A program made the translations under genes and the position numbers. The notes beneath the pieces were generated by a model. It ran no database searches and was not told the origin of the DNA. It saw nothing but the letters and a program-made list of their open reading frames with translations. Of a stretch of 64,000 nt of DNA, positions 7,421 through 18,405 are shown piece by piece. Origin of the DNA: Mycobacterium sp. ENV421 (GTDB taxonomy: Bacteria; Actinomycetota; Actinomycetes; Mycobacteriales; Mycobacteriaceae); NCBI RefSeq assembly GCF_002887815.1, contig NZ_PDHO01000023.1:1-64000 (forward strand). Direction: 5' to 3'. The number at the start of each line of letters is the position of its first letter. Positions within the stretch are counted from its first letter, which is position 1.

Positions 7421-8567
7421 TCTGGAACACCCCCGAACGTCAGCAGCTGCGGAAAACCGTACGCAGCTTTGCCGAACGCGAGATCCTGCCGCACATCGAG
7501 GAATGGGAGCGCGCCGGGGAACTTCCCCGCGACCTGCACCGACGCGCCGCGGCTGCGGGTCTGCTGGGCGCCGACCTCCCGGAGTCGGTCGGCGGCGGCG
7601 GTGGAGACGCCGCGGACTCGCTGATCATTTGCGAGCAACTACACGAATCCGGCACTCCCGGAGGCGTTTTCGCCTCGCTGTTCACCTGCGGTATCGCCGT
7701 TCCGCACATGGCCGCCACCGGCGATGAGCGGCTGATCGAGGCGTACGTGCGCCCGACCCTGCGCGGCGAGTTGATCGGCTCGCTGGCGATCACCGAACCC
7801 GGCGGCGGCTCCGATGTCGGCCACTTGCGGACAACGGCCAGTCGGACCGGTGACGAATACGTGGTCAACGGCGCGAAGACCTACATCACCTCCGGAGTGC
7901 GGGCCGATTACGTCGTCACCGCCGTCCGCACCGGCGGGCCGGAACTTCCGGGAGCGGCAGGGGTTTCTCTTCTGGTCGTGGACAAGGGCACACCAGGTTT
8001 CGACGTAACCCGGCGGCTGGACAAGATGGGCTGGCGCTCCTCCGACACTGCCGAGCTGTCGTATACCGACGCCCGGGTCGCGGCGGCCAACCTCGTCGGC
8101 GCCGAGAACACCGGCTTCGCACAGATCGCACAGGCCTTCGTCTCCGAGCGCATCGGCCTTGCGGCTCAGGCCTATTCGTCGGCGCAACGTTGCCTGGACC
8201 TGACTCTGCAATGGTGCCGGGACCGCGAGACGTTCGGCAGGCCGCTGATCTCCCGGCAGGCCGTGCAGAACACCCTGGCCGAGATGGCACGGCGTATCGA
8301 CGTGGCGCGGGTGTATTCGCGCCATGTGGTGGAACGGCAACTGGCCGGGGAGGCCAATCTCATCGCTGAAGTGTGTTTCGCGAAGAACACCGCGGTGGAG
8401 GCCGGCGAATGGGTGGCCCACCAAGCCGTTCAGCTCTTCGGAGGGATGGGGTACATGACCGAGTGCGAGGTCGAACGCCAATACCGGGACATGCGAATCC
8501 TGGGTATCGGCGGTGGAACCACCGAAATCCTCACCGGCCTGGCCGCCAAGGCACTTGGATACCAGGC

Positions 8568-8571
<4 letters not shown>
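7414..8571 (+). CDS. fadE13: Acyl-CoA dehydrogenase (FadE13-like)
   Basis: This 385-aa flavoprotein catalyses alpha,beta-dehydrogenation of an acyl-CoA. It begins MNIWNTPERQQLRKTVRSF. It has the substrate/FAD motif ITEPGGGSDVGHLRT, the helical region RETFGRPL, and the C-terminal Q-FGGMGYMTE...RDMRILGIGGGTTEI. GTG 7414 was chosen because the protein then begins like other FadE13 proteins. GTG 7393, overlapping the preceding stop, would add seven residues from the tandem duplication. Its stop overlaps the accD2 start (ATGA). Neighbouring carboxylase genes suggest an enoyl-CoA product for gamma-carboxylation. Confidence 0.88.
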
Positions 8572-10163
<1,592 letters not shown>

Positions 10164-10168
10164 GCCCC

Positions 10169-12136
10169 ATGATCACTCGAGTTCTCGTTGCCAACCGCGG
10201 CGAAATCGCCCGCCGGGTGTTCGCCACCTGCCGCCGGCTCGGCGTCGGCACGGTGGCCGTCTACACGGACCCGGACGTCGACGCGCCCCACGTCGCCGAA
10301 GCCGACGCCCGGGTGCGACTCGACGGTTACCTCCACGCCGCGCAGATCATCGCGGCCGCGCAGACCTCGGGCGCCGACGCGATCCACCCCGGCTACGGGT
10401 TCCTGTCCGAGAACGCTGATTTCGCGAAGTCCGTCATCGACGCCGGGTTGACGTGGATCGGTCCGCCGGTGGCCGCCGTCGCGTCGATGGGCTCGAAGAT
10501 CGAGGCGAAGAAGATGATGGCCGCCGCGGGAGTGCCGGTTCTCGAGGAGCTCGACCCGTCGACGGTCACCGCAGCACAACTGCCCGTGCTGGTGAAGGCG
10601 TCGGCAGGCGGCGGCGGCCGCGGCATGCGGGTGGTGACCGGCCTCGCCGAACTGCCAGGTCAGGTGGAAGCGGCCCAGCGCGAGGCGCAGTCGGCGTTCG
10701 GCGATCCGACGGTGTTCTGCGAGCGATACCTGGCAGGAGGCCACCACGTCGAAGTGCAGGTCCTCGCCGATCGGCACGGCACGGTCTGGGCGGTCGGCGA
10801 GCGGGAATGCTCCATCCAGCGCAGGCACCAGAAGATCATCGAGGAAGCGCCCTCCCCGTTGGTCGAACGCATTGCGGGTATGCGGGAGAGGTTGTTCGAC
10901 GCCGCCCGGCTGGCGGCCGGCGCTATCGGCTACACCGGTGCGGGCACCGTGGAGTTCCTGGCCGACGACGAGGGTGAGTTCTACTTCCTGGAGATGAACA
11001 CCCGGCTTCAGGTCGAACATCCCGTCACCGAACTCACCACCGGCCTGGACCTCGTCGAGCTTCAGCTGGCGGTGGCCGACGGCGAGCAGCTCGGCGCACA
11101 ACCCCCGGCCGCCCGCGGCCACTCGATCGAGGCCCGCATCTATGCCGAAGATCCCGCCAAGAACTGGCAACCCCAGGCCGGGCGGGTTCACCAGTTCGAG
11201 GTGCCCGGCGTGACAACCACTTTCGGCCTCATCGCCGACACCGGTATCCGGCTGGACTCCGGCATCGACGACCGGGCGACGGTGTCGATCCACTACGACC
11301 CCATGCTGGCCAAGGTGATCTCGTACGCCCACACCCGGCAACGCGCCGCCCGGGTGCTCGCCGCCGCACTTGCCGGTGCCCGGCTGCACGGCATCCGCAC
11401 CAACCGCGACCTGCTCGTCAATGTCCTTCGCCACCAGAGCTTCCTGGACGGAGCCACCGACACCGCGTTCTTCGACACCCACGGCCTGCCCGATCTGGCC
11501 CGGCCGCTCGCCGACGACCGTGCGACACGGCTTTCCGCTGTCGCCGCCGCACTGGCCGATGCCGCAGGCAACCGCGCCGGCGCACGGGTATTGGGCGAGA
11601 TTCCCAGCGGCTGGCGCAACGTCGTGTCCGGCAATCAGCTCAAGAGCTACTCGGCCGGCGAGCAGGAGCACCGGGTCAGCTATCGGTTCACCCGCGCCGG
11701 GGTGGTCCTGCCCGACGATCCCGGGGTGACCGTGTTGTCGGCGCAGCCCGGCCAGGTCGTGCTGGCCGACGACGCGGGGGTCGCCACCGCTTTCAGTGTG
11801 AGCCGTTATGGCACAGAGGTATTCGTGGACTCGCCACGGGGACCGGTCGCGTTGACTGCCGTGCCCAGATTCCCCGAACCGGGCAGAGGGGTCGAGAAGG
11901 GATCGTTGCTGGCTCCCATGCCGGGCGCGGTGATCCGGCTGGGCGCGGGCCTGGGTGACACGGTCACACTCGGTCAGCCGCTGGTGTGGCTGGAGGCGAT
12001 GAAGATGGAACACACGATCACCGCGCCAGCCGATGGCGTGGTGACCCAACTGGAGGTCAGCGTCGGCCAGCAGGTCGATGTGGGGACCGTCCTAGCCCGG
12101 GTGGAGAGCCCGGACACCGGAGAGGGAGACACATGA
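10169..12136 (+). CDS. accA2: Acyl-CoA carboxylase alpha subunit AccA2 (biotin carboxylase + BCCP)
   Basis: This 655-aa protein starts at ATG 10169 (MITRVLVANRGEIARRVF), the universal biotin-carboxylase N-terminus. The ATP-grasp region has GGGGRGMRVV, and catalytic segments include ERECSIQRRHQKIIEEAPSP and EMNTRLQVEHPVTE. The C-terminal biotin carboxyl carrier domain carries EAMKMEH with biotinylated Lys612. It supplies carboxybiotin to AccD2. The stop overlaps the fadE12 start (ATGA), so the operon is tightly coupled. Confidence 0.93.
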   Translation: MITRVLVANRGEIARRVFATCRRLGVGTVAVYTDPDVDAPHVAEADARVRLDGYLHAAQIIAAAQTSGADAIHPGYGFLSENADFAKSVIDAGLTWIGPPVAAVASMGSKIEAKKMMAAAGVPVLEELDPSTVTAAQLPVLVKASAGGGGRGMRVVTGLAELPGQVEAAQREAQSAFGDPTVFCERYLAGGHHVEVQVLADRHGTVWAVGERECSIQRRHQKIIEEAPSPLVERIAGMRERLFDAARLAAGAIGYTGAGTVEFLADDEGEFYFLEMNTRLQVEHPVTELTTGLDLVELQLAVADGEQLGAQPPAARGHSIEARIYAEDPAKNWQPQAGRVHQFEVPGVTTTFGLIADTGIRLDSGIDDRATVSIHYDPMLAKVISYAHTRQRAARVLAAALAGARLHGIRTNRDLLVNVLRHQSFLDGATDTAFFDTHGLPDLARPLADDRATRLSAVAAALADAAGNRAGARVLGEIPSGWRNVVSGNQLKSYSAGEQEHRVSYRFTRAGVVLPDDPGVTVLSAQPGQVVLADDAGVATAFSVSRYGTEVFVDSPRGPVALTAVPRFPEPGRGVEKGSLLAPMPGAVIRLGAGLGDTVTLGQPLVWLEAMKMEHTITAPADGVVTQLEVSVGQQVDVGTVLARVESPDTGEGDT

Positions 12137-13299
12137 CGGACACCGGCTTCATCGAGAGTGCCGAACGCCAGGAGCTGCGTAAGGCCGTCGGCGCGATGGC
12201 GGCGAGCTACGGCTCGGACTACTACCTGGCCAAGGCCCGCGCCGGCGAGCACACCGACGAATTGTGGTCCGAGGCAGCCAAACTCGGCTTCGTCGGGGTC
12301 AACCTTCCGGAGGAGTACGGCGGCGGCGGCGCAGGCATGTACGAGCTGTCCCTGGTGATGGAGGAGATGGCCGCCCACGGCTGCGCGCTGCTGATGCTGG
12401 TGGTGTCACCGGCGATCAACGGGACCATCATCAGCAAGTTCGGCACCGACGACCAGAAGAAGCGCTGGCTGCCCGGTATTGCCGACGGTTCGATCACCAT
12501 GGCCTTCGCCATCACCGAACCCGACGCGGGCTCGAACTCCCACAAGATCACCACCACCGCACGCCGCGACGGCAGCGACTGGGTTCTGTCCGGCCAGAAG
12601 GTCTACATCTCCGGTGTCGACCAGGCCCAGGCGGTGCTGGTCGTCGGCCGCACCGAAGAAGCCAAGACCGGCAACCTCAAGCCGGCGTTGTTCATCGTGC
12701 CGACCGACACCCCGGGCTTCTCGTTCACCAAGATCGACATGGAGATCGTCAGTCCGGAAAGCCAATTCCAGGTCTTCATCGACGATGTCCGGCTGCCCGC
12801 GGATGCGCTGGTCGGTTCGGAGGACGCCGCGATCGCGCAGCTGTTCGCCGGCCTGAACCCGGAACGAATCATGGGTGCGGCCAACGCGATCGGTGCGGGA
12901 CGCCACGTGCTCGGCAAGGCGGCCGAGTACGTCAAGACCCGCCAGGTGTGGAAGACGCCGATCGGCGCGCACCAGGGCATCGCGCATCCGTTGGCGCAGA
13001 ACTACATCGAGATCGAACTCGCGAAGCTGATGATGCAGAAGGCTGCCGCGCTGTATGACGCCGGCGACGACTTCGGCGCCGCCGAAGCCGCCAACATGGC
13101 CAAGTACGCCGCGGGCGAGGCGTCCACCAAGGCCGTCGACCAGGCTGTGCAGTCCCTCGGCGGCAACGGGCTCACCAAGGAGTACGGCGTCGCGTCGATG
13201 CTCACCGCGTCCCGGCTGGCGCGTATCGCGCCGGTCAGCCGGGAGATGATCCTCAACTTCGTCGCTCAGACGTCGCTCGGCCTGCCCCGGTCTTACTGA
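12133..13299 (+). CDS. fadE12: Acyl-CoA dehydrogenase (FadE12-like)
   Basis: This 388-aa protein starts at the ATG overlapping the accA2 stop. It has the acyl-CoA dehydrogenase landmarks FAITEPDAGSNSHKITTTA, INPE-like GLNPERIMGAANAIG, TRQVWKTPIGAHQGIAHPLAQ and QSLGGNGLTKEYGV. It is the second dehydrogenase of the operon and probably acts on a different intermediate from FadE13. The likely catalytic base lies in the middle-to-C-terminal region but was not assigned. Confidence 0.88.
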   Translation: MTDTGFIESAERQELRKAVGAMAASYGSDYYLAKARAGEHTDELWSEAAKLGFVGVNLPEEYGGGGAGMYELSLVMEEMAAHGCALLMLVVSPAINGTIISKFGTDDQKKRWLPGIADGSITMAFAITEPDAGSNSHKITTTARRDGSDWVLSGQKVYISGVDQAQAVLVVGRTEEAKTGNLKPALFIVPTDTPGFSFTKIDMEIVSPESQFQVFIDDVRLPADALVGSEDAAIAQLFAGLNPERIMGAANAIGAGRHVLGKAAEYVKTRQVWKTPIGAHQGIAHPLAQNYIEIELAKLMMQKAAALYDAGDDFGAAEAANMAKYAAGEASTKAVDQAVQSLGGNGLTKEYGVASMLTASRLARIAPVSREMILNFVAQTSLGLPRSY

Positions 13300-13312
13300 T
13301 GACGCGGCGGGC

Positions 13313-13326
13313 AGGAGCGAAGCGAC
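13313..13326 (+). repeat. Short repeated element AGGAGCGAAGCGAC, copy 2
   Basis: This is the near-identical partner of the element at 5652-5665. Here AGGAG lies nine bases before the echA7 ATG at 13327 and would act as its ribosome binding site. Confidence 0.45.
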
Positions 13327-14106
13327 ATGGGGAGTGAGATGAACCGGCTCGTCTCCTACGCCGTCGACGGTCACGTAGCCCGGCTGACGCTCGACTCCCC
13401 GCACAACCGCAACGCGCTGTCCACCCGACTGGTGGAGCAGTTGCATGCCGGACTGCGCGCGGCGGCGACCGACCCGGCGGTACGGACCGTGGTGCTGGGT
13501 CACACCGGCGGCACGTTCTGTGCCGGTGCCGACCTGAGCGAAGCGTCGGACGGCGACCCGTTCGAGATGACCGCCGCGCGGGGTCGCGAGATGGCGGCGC
13601 TGCTGCGGGCGATTGTCGAATCACCGATGCCTGTGGTGGCGGCCATCGACGGTCACGTCCGGGCCGGCGGTCTCGGGCTGGTGGGGGCGTGCGACATCGC
13701 GGTCGCAGGCCCGCGCAGCACGTTCGCACTGACCGAGGCGCGCATCGGGGTGGCTCCTGCTGTCATTTCTCTGACATTGCTGCCGAAGATGACGGCGCGC
13801 GCGGCGGCCCGCTACTACCTCACGGGTGAGACGTTCACCGCACCGACAGCCGCCGAGATCGGCGTGATCACGCTGGCCGCCGACGACGTGGAGGCTGCGG
13901 TCGCGGGCATCGTGACCGACCTGGGGCGTGGCTCACCGCAGGGGCTGGCGGCATCGAAAGCACTGACCACAGCCGATGTTCTAGCCCGCTTCGACCGCGA
14001 CGCCGAGGACTTGGCCACGGAATCGGCCCGGCTGTTCGTCTCCGAGGAAGCTCACGAAGGGATGCTCGCGTTTCTGCAGAAACGCCCGCCACGCTGGGTG
14101 CGATAA
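13327..14106 (+). CDS. echA7: Enoyl-CoA hydratase/isomerase family protein (EchA7-like)
   Basis: This 259-aa crotonase-fold protein has the oxyanion-hole segments AGADLSEASDG and HVRAGGLGLVGACDIAVAG. The first start has AGGAG at a 9-base spacing; ATG 13339, four codons on, is the alternative. As the last gene of the operon it would hydrate the enoyl-CoA made by FadE/Acc (methylglutaconyl-CoA hydratase-like step), though the substrate is inferred from context only. Confidence 0.85.
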   Translation: MGSEMNRLVSYAVDGHVARLTLDSPHNRNALSTRLVEQLHAGLRAAATDPAVRTVVLGHTGGTFCAGADLSEASDGDPFEMTAARGREMAALLRAIVESPMPVVAAIDGHVRAGGLGLVGACDIAVAGPRSTFALTEARIGVAPAVISLTLLPKMTARAAARYYLTGETFTAPTAAEIGVITLAADDVEAAVAGIVTDLGRGSPQGLAASKALTTADVLARFDRDAEDLATESARLFVSEEAHEGMLAFLQKRPPRWVR

Positions 14107-14169
14107 CACAGCGTGAGAGAACAGCGAACGCTCTTGCGGTTGCCGACCAGAGTCGTACCCTCGTAAGCG

Positions 14170-14766
14170 ATGAGCAACTTGACACCACGGGACGCATCGA
14201 CGCGGGCTGCTGATACAGACCGCATCCAGGTTGCCCAACTGCTCTCCGAGGCCGCCTCCCGGGGCCGTCTGGCGCTCACTGAATACGAGCAACGGTTGGC
14301 GAAGGCATACGCCGCGCAAACCTATGAGGACCTCGATCGGCTCACCGAGGACCTGCCGGAGGCTGCCGACGCGTCGAACCGGCGTGGCGCTTCGAAGCCG
14401 GCACCCAAGACGCTCTTGTTGGCGATCCTCAGCGGGTTCGAGCGCCGCGGCCGATGGAACGTTCCCGGCCGCATCACGACCTTCACGCTGTTAGGCGGCG
14501 GCGTCATCGATTTGCGCTACGCCGATTTCACGTCGGCGAACGTGGAGATTCACGCGTATTCGATCATGGGTGGCCAGACCATCCTGCTTCCGCCGGAGAT
14601 CACTGTGGAGGTCCACGGAGTGGGCGTGATGGGTGGGTTCGACCACGACGTCGACGGCCCGGGTACACCGGGGGCACCGAAAGTCACCATCCGCGGCTTC
14701 TCGTTGTGGGGCGGCGTCGGCATCAAACGCAAGAACCGCAAGCCCAACGCACCCGAATCACGCTGA
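14170..14766 (+). CDS. DUF1707 / LiaF-like domain protein (Rv0966c-like)
   Basis: This 198-aa protein has an N-terminal DUF1707 (SHOCT-like) segment, RIQVAQLLSEAASRGRLALTEYEQRL...YEDLDRLTEDLP. The C-terminal half resembles LiaF-type domains (FTLLGGGVIDLR, IMGGQTILLPPEITVEVHGVGVMGGFDH). There is no membrane segment. Such proteins are linked to envelope-stress sensing, but the role here is unproven. It converges on the secreted protein downstream, separated by a very strong hairpin. Confidence 0.82.
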   Translation: MSNLTPRDASTRAADTDRIQVAQLLSEAASRGRLALTEYEQRLAKAYAAQTYEDLDRLTEDLPEAADASNRRGASKPAPKTLLLAILSGFERRGRWNVPGRITTFTLLGGGVIDLRYADFTSANVEIHAYSIMGGQTILLPPEITVEVHGVGVMGGFDHDVDGPGTPGAPKVTIRGFSLWGGVGIKRKNRKPNAPESR

Positions 14767-14774
14767 CCTGGCCG

Positions 14775-14818
14775 CAACAACGTCGGCCCCTTCCAATCGG
14801 AAGGGGCCGACGTTGTTG
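14775..14818. terminator. Bidirectional intrinsic terminator, 20-bp perfect stem
   Basis: Arms 14775-14794 and 14799-14818 are perfectly complementary over 20 bp with a 4-base loop AATC. It lies between the stops of two convergent genes (14766 and 14830). The outer CAACAA/TTGTTG pairs supply a short T-rich tract on either strand. Confidence 0.85.
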
Positions 14819-14829
14819 GTGCAGGTGTG

Positions 14830-16041
14830 TTACTTCGCGCTTTTGCCTGAGCCCGAGCTGCTCGAGGACGAGCTCGACGACGAGGACGAGTCGCTCGACG
14901 AGCTGGAGTCCGACTTGGTCTTCTTGCCTCCGCCGAGGGCGTCCGAGATCCGCTTGCCGATCTTGGCGAGCGGGTTCTGCGGCTTGGCCGGCTTGGTGCT
15001 CGGCTTGGTCGACGACGTCGGGGCCTTGGGGGCCACCGCACCGGTCGACTTCGCTGGGGTGGTGGCACTGTCGTCGGTCGACGTGGTGGTGTCAGTCGAC
15101 GTAGTGGTGTCGGTCGACGTGGTGGTGTCGGTCGACGAGCCGGCGCTCTCGGTGGATGAGCCGCCGCTGTCGGTCGTGCCCTCGGACTCGGTCTTGACCT
15201 CGGCGGCCGTCGTCTTGGCGGTCGACTTCGACGCCGCCGACGACGCGGTGGTTGTGGTGATGCCGGCCGCGGACTTCACGGCCGTCTCGAGACCCTTGAT
15301 GTCGTTCTGAATGGTCGCGGCTGCCGCACTGACGGCACCGCTGAGTGCTGCCCCCGAGGGTGCACCGGGCAGATTGTCCGAGATCGACGTTGACACGTAG
15401 GCCAAGATCGCCGACAGGCCGTTGGTGCTGTAGCTGAAGCCGGCGCCGGTGGTGGGGTTGTAGTCCGGCGTCTGCCCGTAGAAGAACAGGCTGGCCAGGA
15501 TGCCGCCACCGAGCTTCACCGGGCCCAGATCGAAGGTTGGGACCAGCTGTGCGGCCGACGAGACGATCGAATTGATGACGTTCGGGATGCCGTAGTAGAA
15601 CGTCGCCTGCGCGGCCTGGAAGATCGGCGAGCTGGTGCCGAAGAGCTCACCGGCGCCCACGTAGGGAATCGAGGGAGCGCCGATCTCGAAGTAGTAGTTG
15701 TCGAGGTCGAAGCCGGGGATGAACGTCTCGGCGGCGTTGTCGACCAGGTAGTACAGCACACCCGAGGCGCCGCTGACGTAGATGTCGCTCACGCCCGGGT
15801 AGTAGGTGTTGTCGGTCTGGATGTAGCCGCCCCATCCGAACCAGTAGGCGTCGTTGATGCCCTGGATGGTGATGTCGGTGATCGCCGTCAGCTCGTACTT
15901 GGCCGTCGACAGCGGCAGGGGGGTGGAGGCACCCAGCGCGATGTCGTGAGTCGGAAGGTACGCCGGTGAGACGGCGACGATGGCAGCTGCACTGGCCAGT
16001 GCCGCGCCGGTCACCAGGAAAGGCCGAGTCCTTGACGCCAT
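14830..16041 (-). CDS. Secreted protein with Ser/Thr-rich low-complexity C-terminus
   Basis: This 403-aa protein starts at ATG 16039-16041 behind AAGGGGAA. The frame is open 56 codons further upstream but without export features. Residues 1 to about 30 form a signal peptide (RTRPFLVTGAALASAAAIVA). Residues about 40-270 form a Gly/Tyr/Ala-rich globular part (WFGWGGYIQTDNTYYPG, FYYGIPNVINSIVSSAAQLVP). The tail has DTTTST repeats, a Pro/Lys-rich linker and long Ser runs. I know similar unnamed mycobacterial exported proteins but no function. The tail could be a glycosylated surface linker. Confidence 0.75.
   Translation of the reverse strand: MASRTRPFLVTGAALASAAAIVAVSPAYLPTHDIALGASTPLPLSTAKYELTAITDITIQGINDAYWFGWGGYIQTDNTYYPGVSDIYVSGASGVLYYLVDNAAETFIPGFDLDNYYFEIGAPSIPYVGAGELFGTSSPIFQAAQATFYYGIPNVINSIVSSAAQLVPTFDLGPVKLGGGILASLFFYGQTPDYNPTTGAGFSYSTNGLSAILAYVSTSISDNLPGAPSGAALSGAVSAAAATIQNDIKGLETAVKSAAGITTTTASSAASKSTAKTTAAEVKTESEGTTDSGGSSTESAGSSTDTTTSTDTTTSTDTTTSTDDSATTPAKSTGAVAPKAPTSSTKPSTKPAKPQNPLAKIGKRISDALGGGKKTKSDSSSSSDSSSSSSSSSSSSGSGKSAK
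15073..15138. repeat. 18-bp tandem repeat encoding DTTTST
   Basis: Three full 18-bp units (15073-15090, 15091-15108, 15109-15126) and a partial fourth lie within the Thr/Ser-rich tail. Units 1 and 3 are identical and unit 2 differs at two bases. Such a tract could vary in copy number between strains. Confidence 0.85.
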
Positions 16042-16416
16042 TGCTAATTCCCCTTGTTGGTGCGGTTCGCCAGGGTCGTGACGAACTCGGTGCTTTGCTG
16101 ATACGAATCTTAGAAGATCCTGATAGATACTAAGGGGCTGTTTGCCCCTCGGCAAGCGGTACCACGGAATTCGGGGACTTAAGTACTTCGCTTTTTTCAC
16201 ACCAATCACGCAGGACTGGCGGGCGTCCGGTAGCCAATTGACGGTGGAGAAACATTCGGGTTACCGACGTGTTGCACGTGTTCGCTACCTCCGTACGCCC
16301 GAGAACCTTGACGTCAATAACAAACTCGTTTGCCACGCCCTTTGCTGAGCACACCATCAACCGGGCCACCACGCAGGGGCGTCCCAGATTTGCTGAATAC
16401 CTGAGAGCTTCTCAGT
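16042..16416. other. Intergenic region, no gene seen
   Basis: These 375 bases separate the VWA-protein stop (16417) from the start of the secreted-protein gene, both on the minus strand. They are less GC-rich than the surroundings. A small hairpin AGGGGC/GCCCCT lies at 16133-16149, and an ACTTAAGTACTT motif at 16174-16185. They probably hold the promoter of the secreted-protein gene. A possible 80-codon minus frame here lacks family resemblance and was not called. Confidence 0.5.
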
Positions 16417-18405
16417 TCATGGCCGGCGCCGGCGCGACCGCAGGTAGTCGCCCACGACCGCCGCGCCCAGACCGTCCAGGTCCGGCACCACCACCCGGCC
16501 CTCGACGCGGCGAGCGACCTGATCGATGAATCGGGCCAGGCCGGGGTCGTTTCCGAGTCGGAAGATCGTCACCTGCGCACCGAGTCGCGCGACCTCGTCG
16601 AAACCGCGCACAGTGTGCGCGATGGTCCGCGGATGCGGCGGGTAGTCAAAGAACACCGACGAACCCCTACCGTCGAAATCCTCCAGGTGCGCCGTGGGCT
16701 CACCGTCGGTGACCACCAGTACCACCGGTTGGGCGTTGGGGTGGCGGCGCAGATGCCGTACCGCCAGCGCCAGCGCGTGGTGCAGATTGGTGCCCTGCTC
16801 GTAGACACCCTCGAGCCCGGTCAGCTCGGCCGCGCTCACGGTGCGGGCGTAGCGGCCGAAGGCGATGATCTGCAGCGCATCCGAGCGGAACCTGGTGCTC
16901 ACCAGATGGTTGAGCGCCAGCGCGGTCTGCTTCATCGGCAGCCACCGGTTCTCCATCACCATCGAGAACGAGGTGTCGACCAGTAGCGCCACCGCCGACT
17001 GCGTGCGAGTCTCGGTTTCCGACACCTCGACGTCGTCGACACTGATCCGCAACGGCCCTTCGGCCGGCCCGCCGGCCCGCCGCAGCACCGCGTTGGTCAG
17101 GGTGCGGGTGACGTTCCAGGGCTCGGTGTCGCCGAACGCCCACGGCCGGGTGGCGCCGGTGAGTTCGCCTGCCGCGCCGGCACGACGAGTGTCGCGCTCA
17201 CCGTGCCGGCCCGAAAGCTGTTGGGCGACATCGCGAAGCGCGGTCTGCCCGAGCTGGCGCATGGCCTTGGGCGACAGCCGCCACTGCCCGTCGGAACCGC
17301 GATCCAGGAAGCCCTGGTTCATCAGCGCACGTTCCAGCTCGGCCAGCGTCCGCGCATCGATGGCGGCCTGATCACCGAGCTGACGGGCCAGCGCGTCGAG
17401 GTCTACGTCATCCATGGTGGCACCGGCGTAGCTCTGCGACAGCTGCTCGGCAAGCTGCTCGAGTTCGGCGATGTCGGCCATCGCCTGGGCGCCCTCCCCC
17501 ATACCGAGCGGGTTGTCGCCGGAGAATTCCGACGAACCGGTCCAGTCCTCACCCGGCCGGGCAGCCTGCAGGTGCGAGTCGAGCCGATTCAGCGCGTTCA
17601 TCAGTTGCGGTGAACCGAACGCCTGCTGCGCCAACGCATCCAGCTCGGCGCGCTGGTCCGGGGTGAGACTGTTGCGGAAGCGCTGCGCGGCCGCAGCCCG
17701 CTGCGCCAGCGAATCGAGTAGTTCCTCGACGTTCTTGGGATTCTCCGGAAAGTACTGGCCGTGCTTGCGCATGAAGTCGTCGAAATCTTGCGCGCTGTCC
17801 TCGCCGCGAGAGTGCTTGTCCAGCAGGTCGTTCAGGTCGTCGAGCATCTCGTTGACCGCTTGCCGGTCCTCATCGGTGGCGTTCTCGAGCGCCTGCTTCA
17901 TGCCGGCGAACCGCTGATCGAGCATCTCCCGGCCGAGCAGATCCTTGATCTGCTCGTACTTCTGGCGCGCCTCCGGGCTGCGCCAGTTGTAGTCCGACAG
18001 CTCTTGCACGGCCTTGGCCGGCGACGGCGAGAGCGACTCGATCTGCAGCTCCTGGAATCGGGCGTCGTCGTCCAGCGCGCGCGCCAGTTCCTTGCGCTCA
18101 GAGAGCACCGCGTCGTCGAGCAGCTTCTTGATCTCTTGCAGGGTGCCGTCAAGGTTGTTGCGGTTCAACAGCTCTCGGCGCCGACGGTTCACCTCCGCGG
18201 CGAGCCTGTCGGCACCCTTGGTGTTCTTGGTTCCGCGTCGCAACAGCTCGGACAAGGCACGCCGCGGCGACGTGCCCTCCATGACGTCCTGCCCGATCTG
18301 CTCGAGCGCGTCGCGCAGATCCACCGGCGGGGCAAGCGGATCAGGGCCCCCGGTATAGGCCGAATACCGGGAGTCGTGTGAGTGTCCCCGATCCGCTTTA
18401 GCCAT
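16417..18405 (-). CDS. VWA-domain protein, partner of MoxR-like ATPase (Rv0959-like)
   Basis: This 662-aa protein is mostly helical and charged over residues 1-440. A von Willebrand A domain follows, with an intact metal-ion-dependent adhesion site DxSxS at Asp477-Ser479-Ser481 (LLVDTSFSM). It is co-transcribed with the MoxR-like ATPase and overlaps it by 8 bases. Such pairs act as chaperone-like or metal-chelatase-like complexes. The M. tuberculosis homologues have no firmly assigned substrate. Confidence 0.86.
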   Translation of the reverse strand: MAKADRGHSHDSRYSAYTGGPDPLAPPVDLRDALEQIGQDVMEGTSPRRALSELLRRGTKNTKGADRLAAEVNRRRRELLNRNNLDGTLQEIKKLLDDAVLSERKELARALDDDARFQELQIESLSPSPAKAVQELSDYNWRSPEARQKYEQIKDLLGREMLDQRFAGMKQALENATDEDRQAVNEMLDDLNDLLDKHSRGEDSAQDFDDFMRKHGQYFPENPKNVEELLDSLAQRAAAAQRFRNSLTPDQRAELDALAQQAFGSPQLMNALNRLDSHLQAARPGEDWTGSSEFSGDNPLGMGEGAQAMADIAELEQLAEQLSQSYAGATMDDVDLDALARQLGDQAAIDARTLAELERALMNQGFLDRGSDGQWRLSPKAMRQLGQTALRDVAQQLSGRHGERDTRRAGAAGELTGATRPWAFGDTEPWNVTRTLTNAVLRRAGGPAEGPLRISVDDVEVSETETRTQSAVALLVDTSFSMVMENRWLPMKQTALALNHLVSTRFRSDALQIIAFGRYARTVSAAELTGLEGVYEQGTNLHHALALAVRHLRRHPNAQPVVLVVTDGEPTAHLEDFDGRGSSVFFDYPPHPRTIAHTVRGFDEVARLGAQVTIFRLGNDPGLARFIDQVARRVEGRVVVPDLDGLGAAVVGDYLRSRRRRP

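Noticed and set aside
15073..15138. CRISPR-like repeat array
   Set aside because: The 18-bp units are directly adjacent without spacers and are in frame, encoding DTTTST; they are a coding tandem repeat.
16130..16372. Possible 80-aa minus-strand protein in the gap upstream of the secreted-protein gene
   Set aside because: No recognisable motif, no ribosome binding site of note, and composition unlike neighbouring genes.
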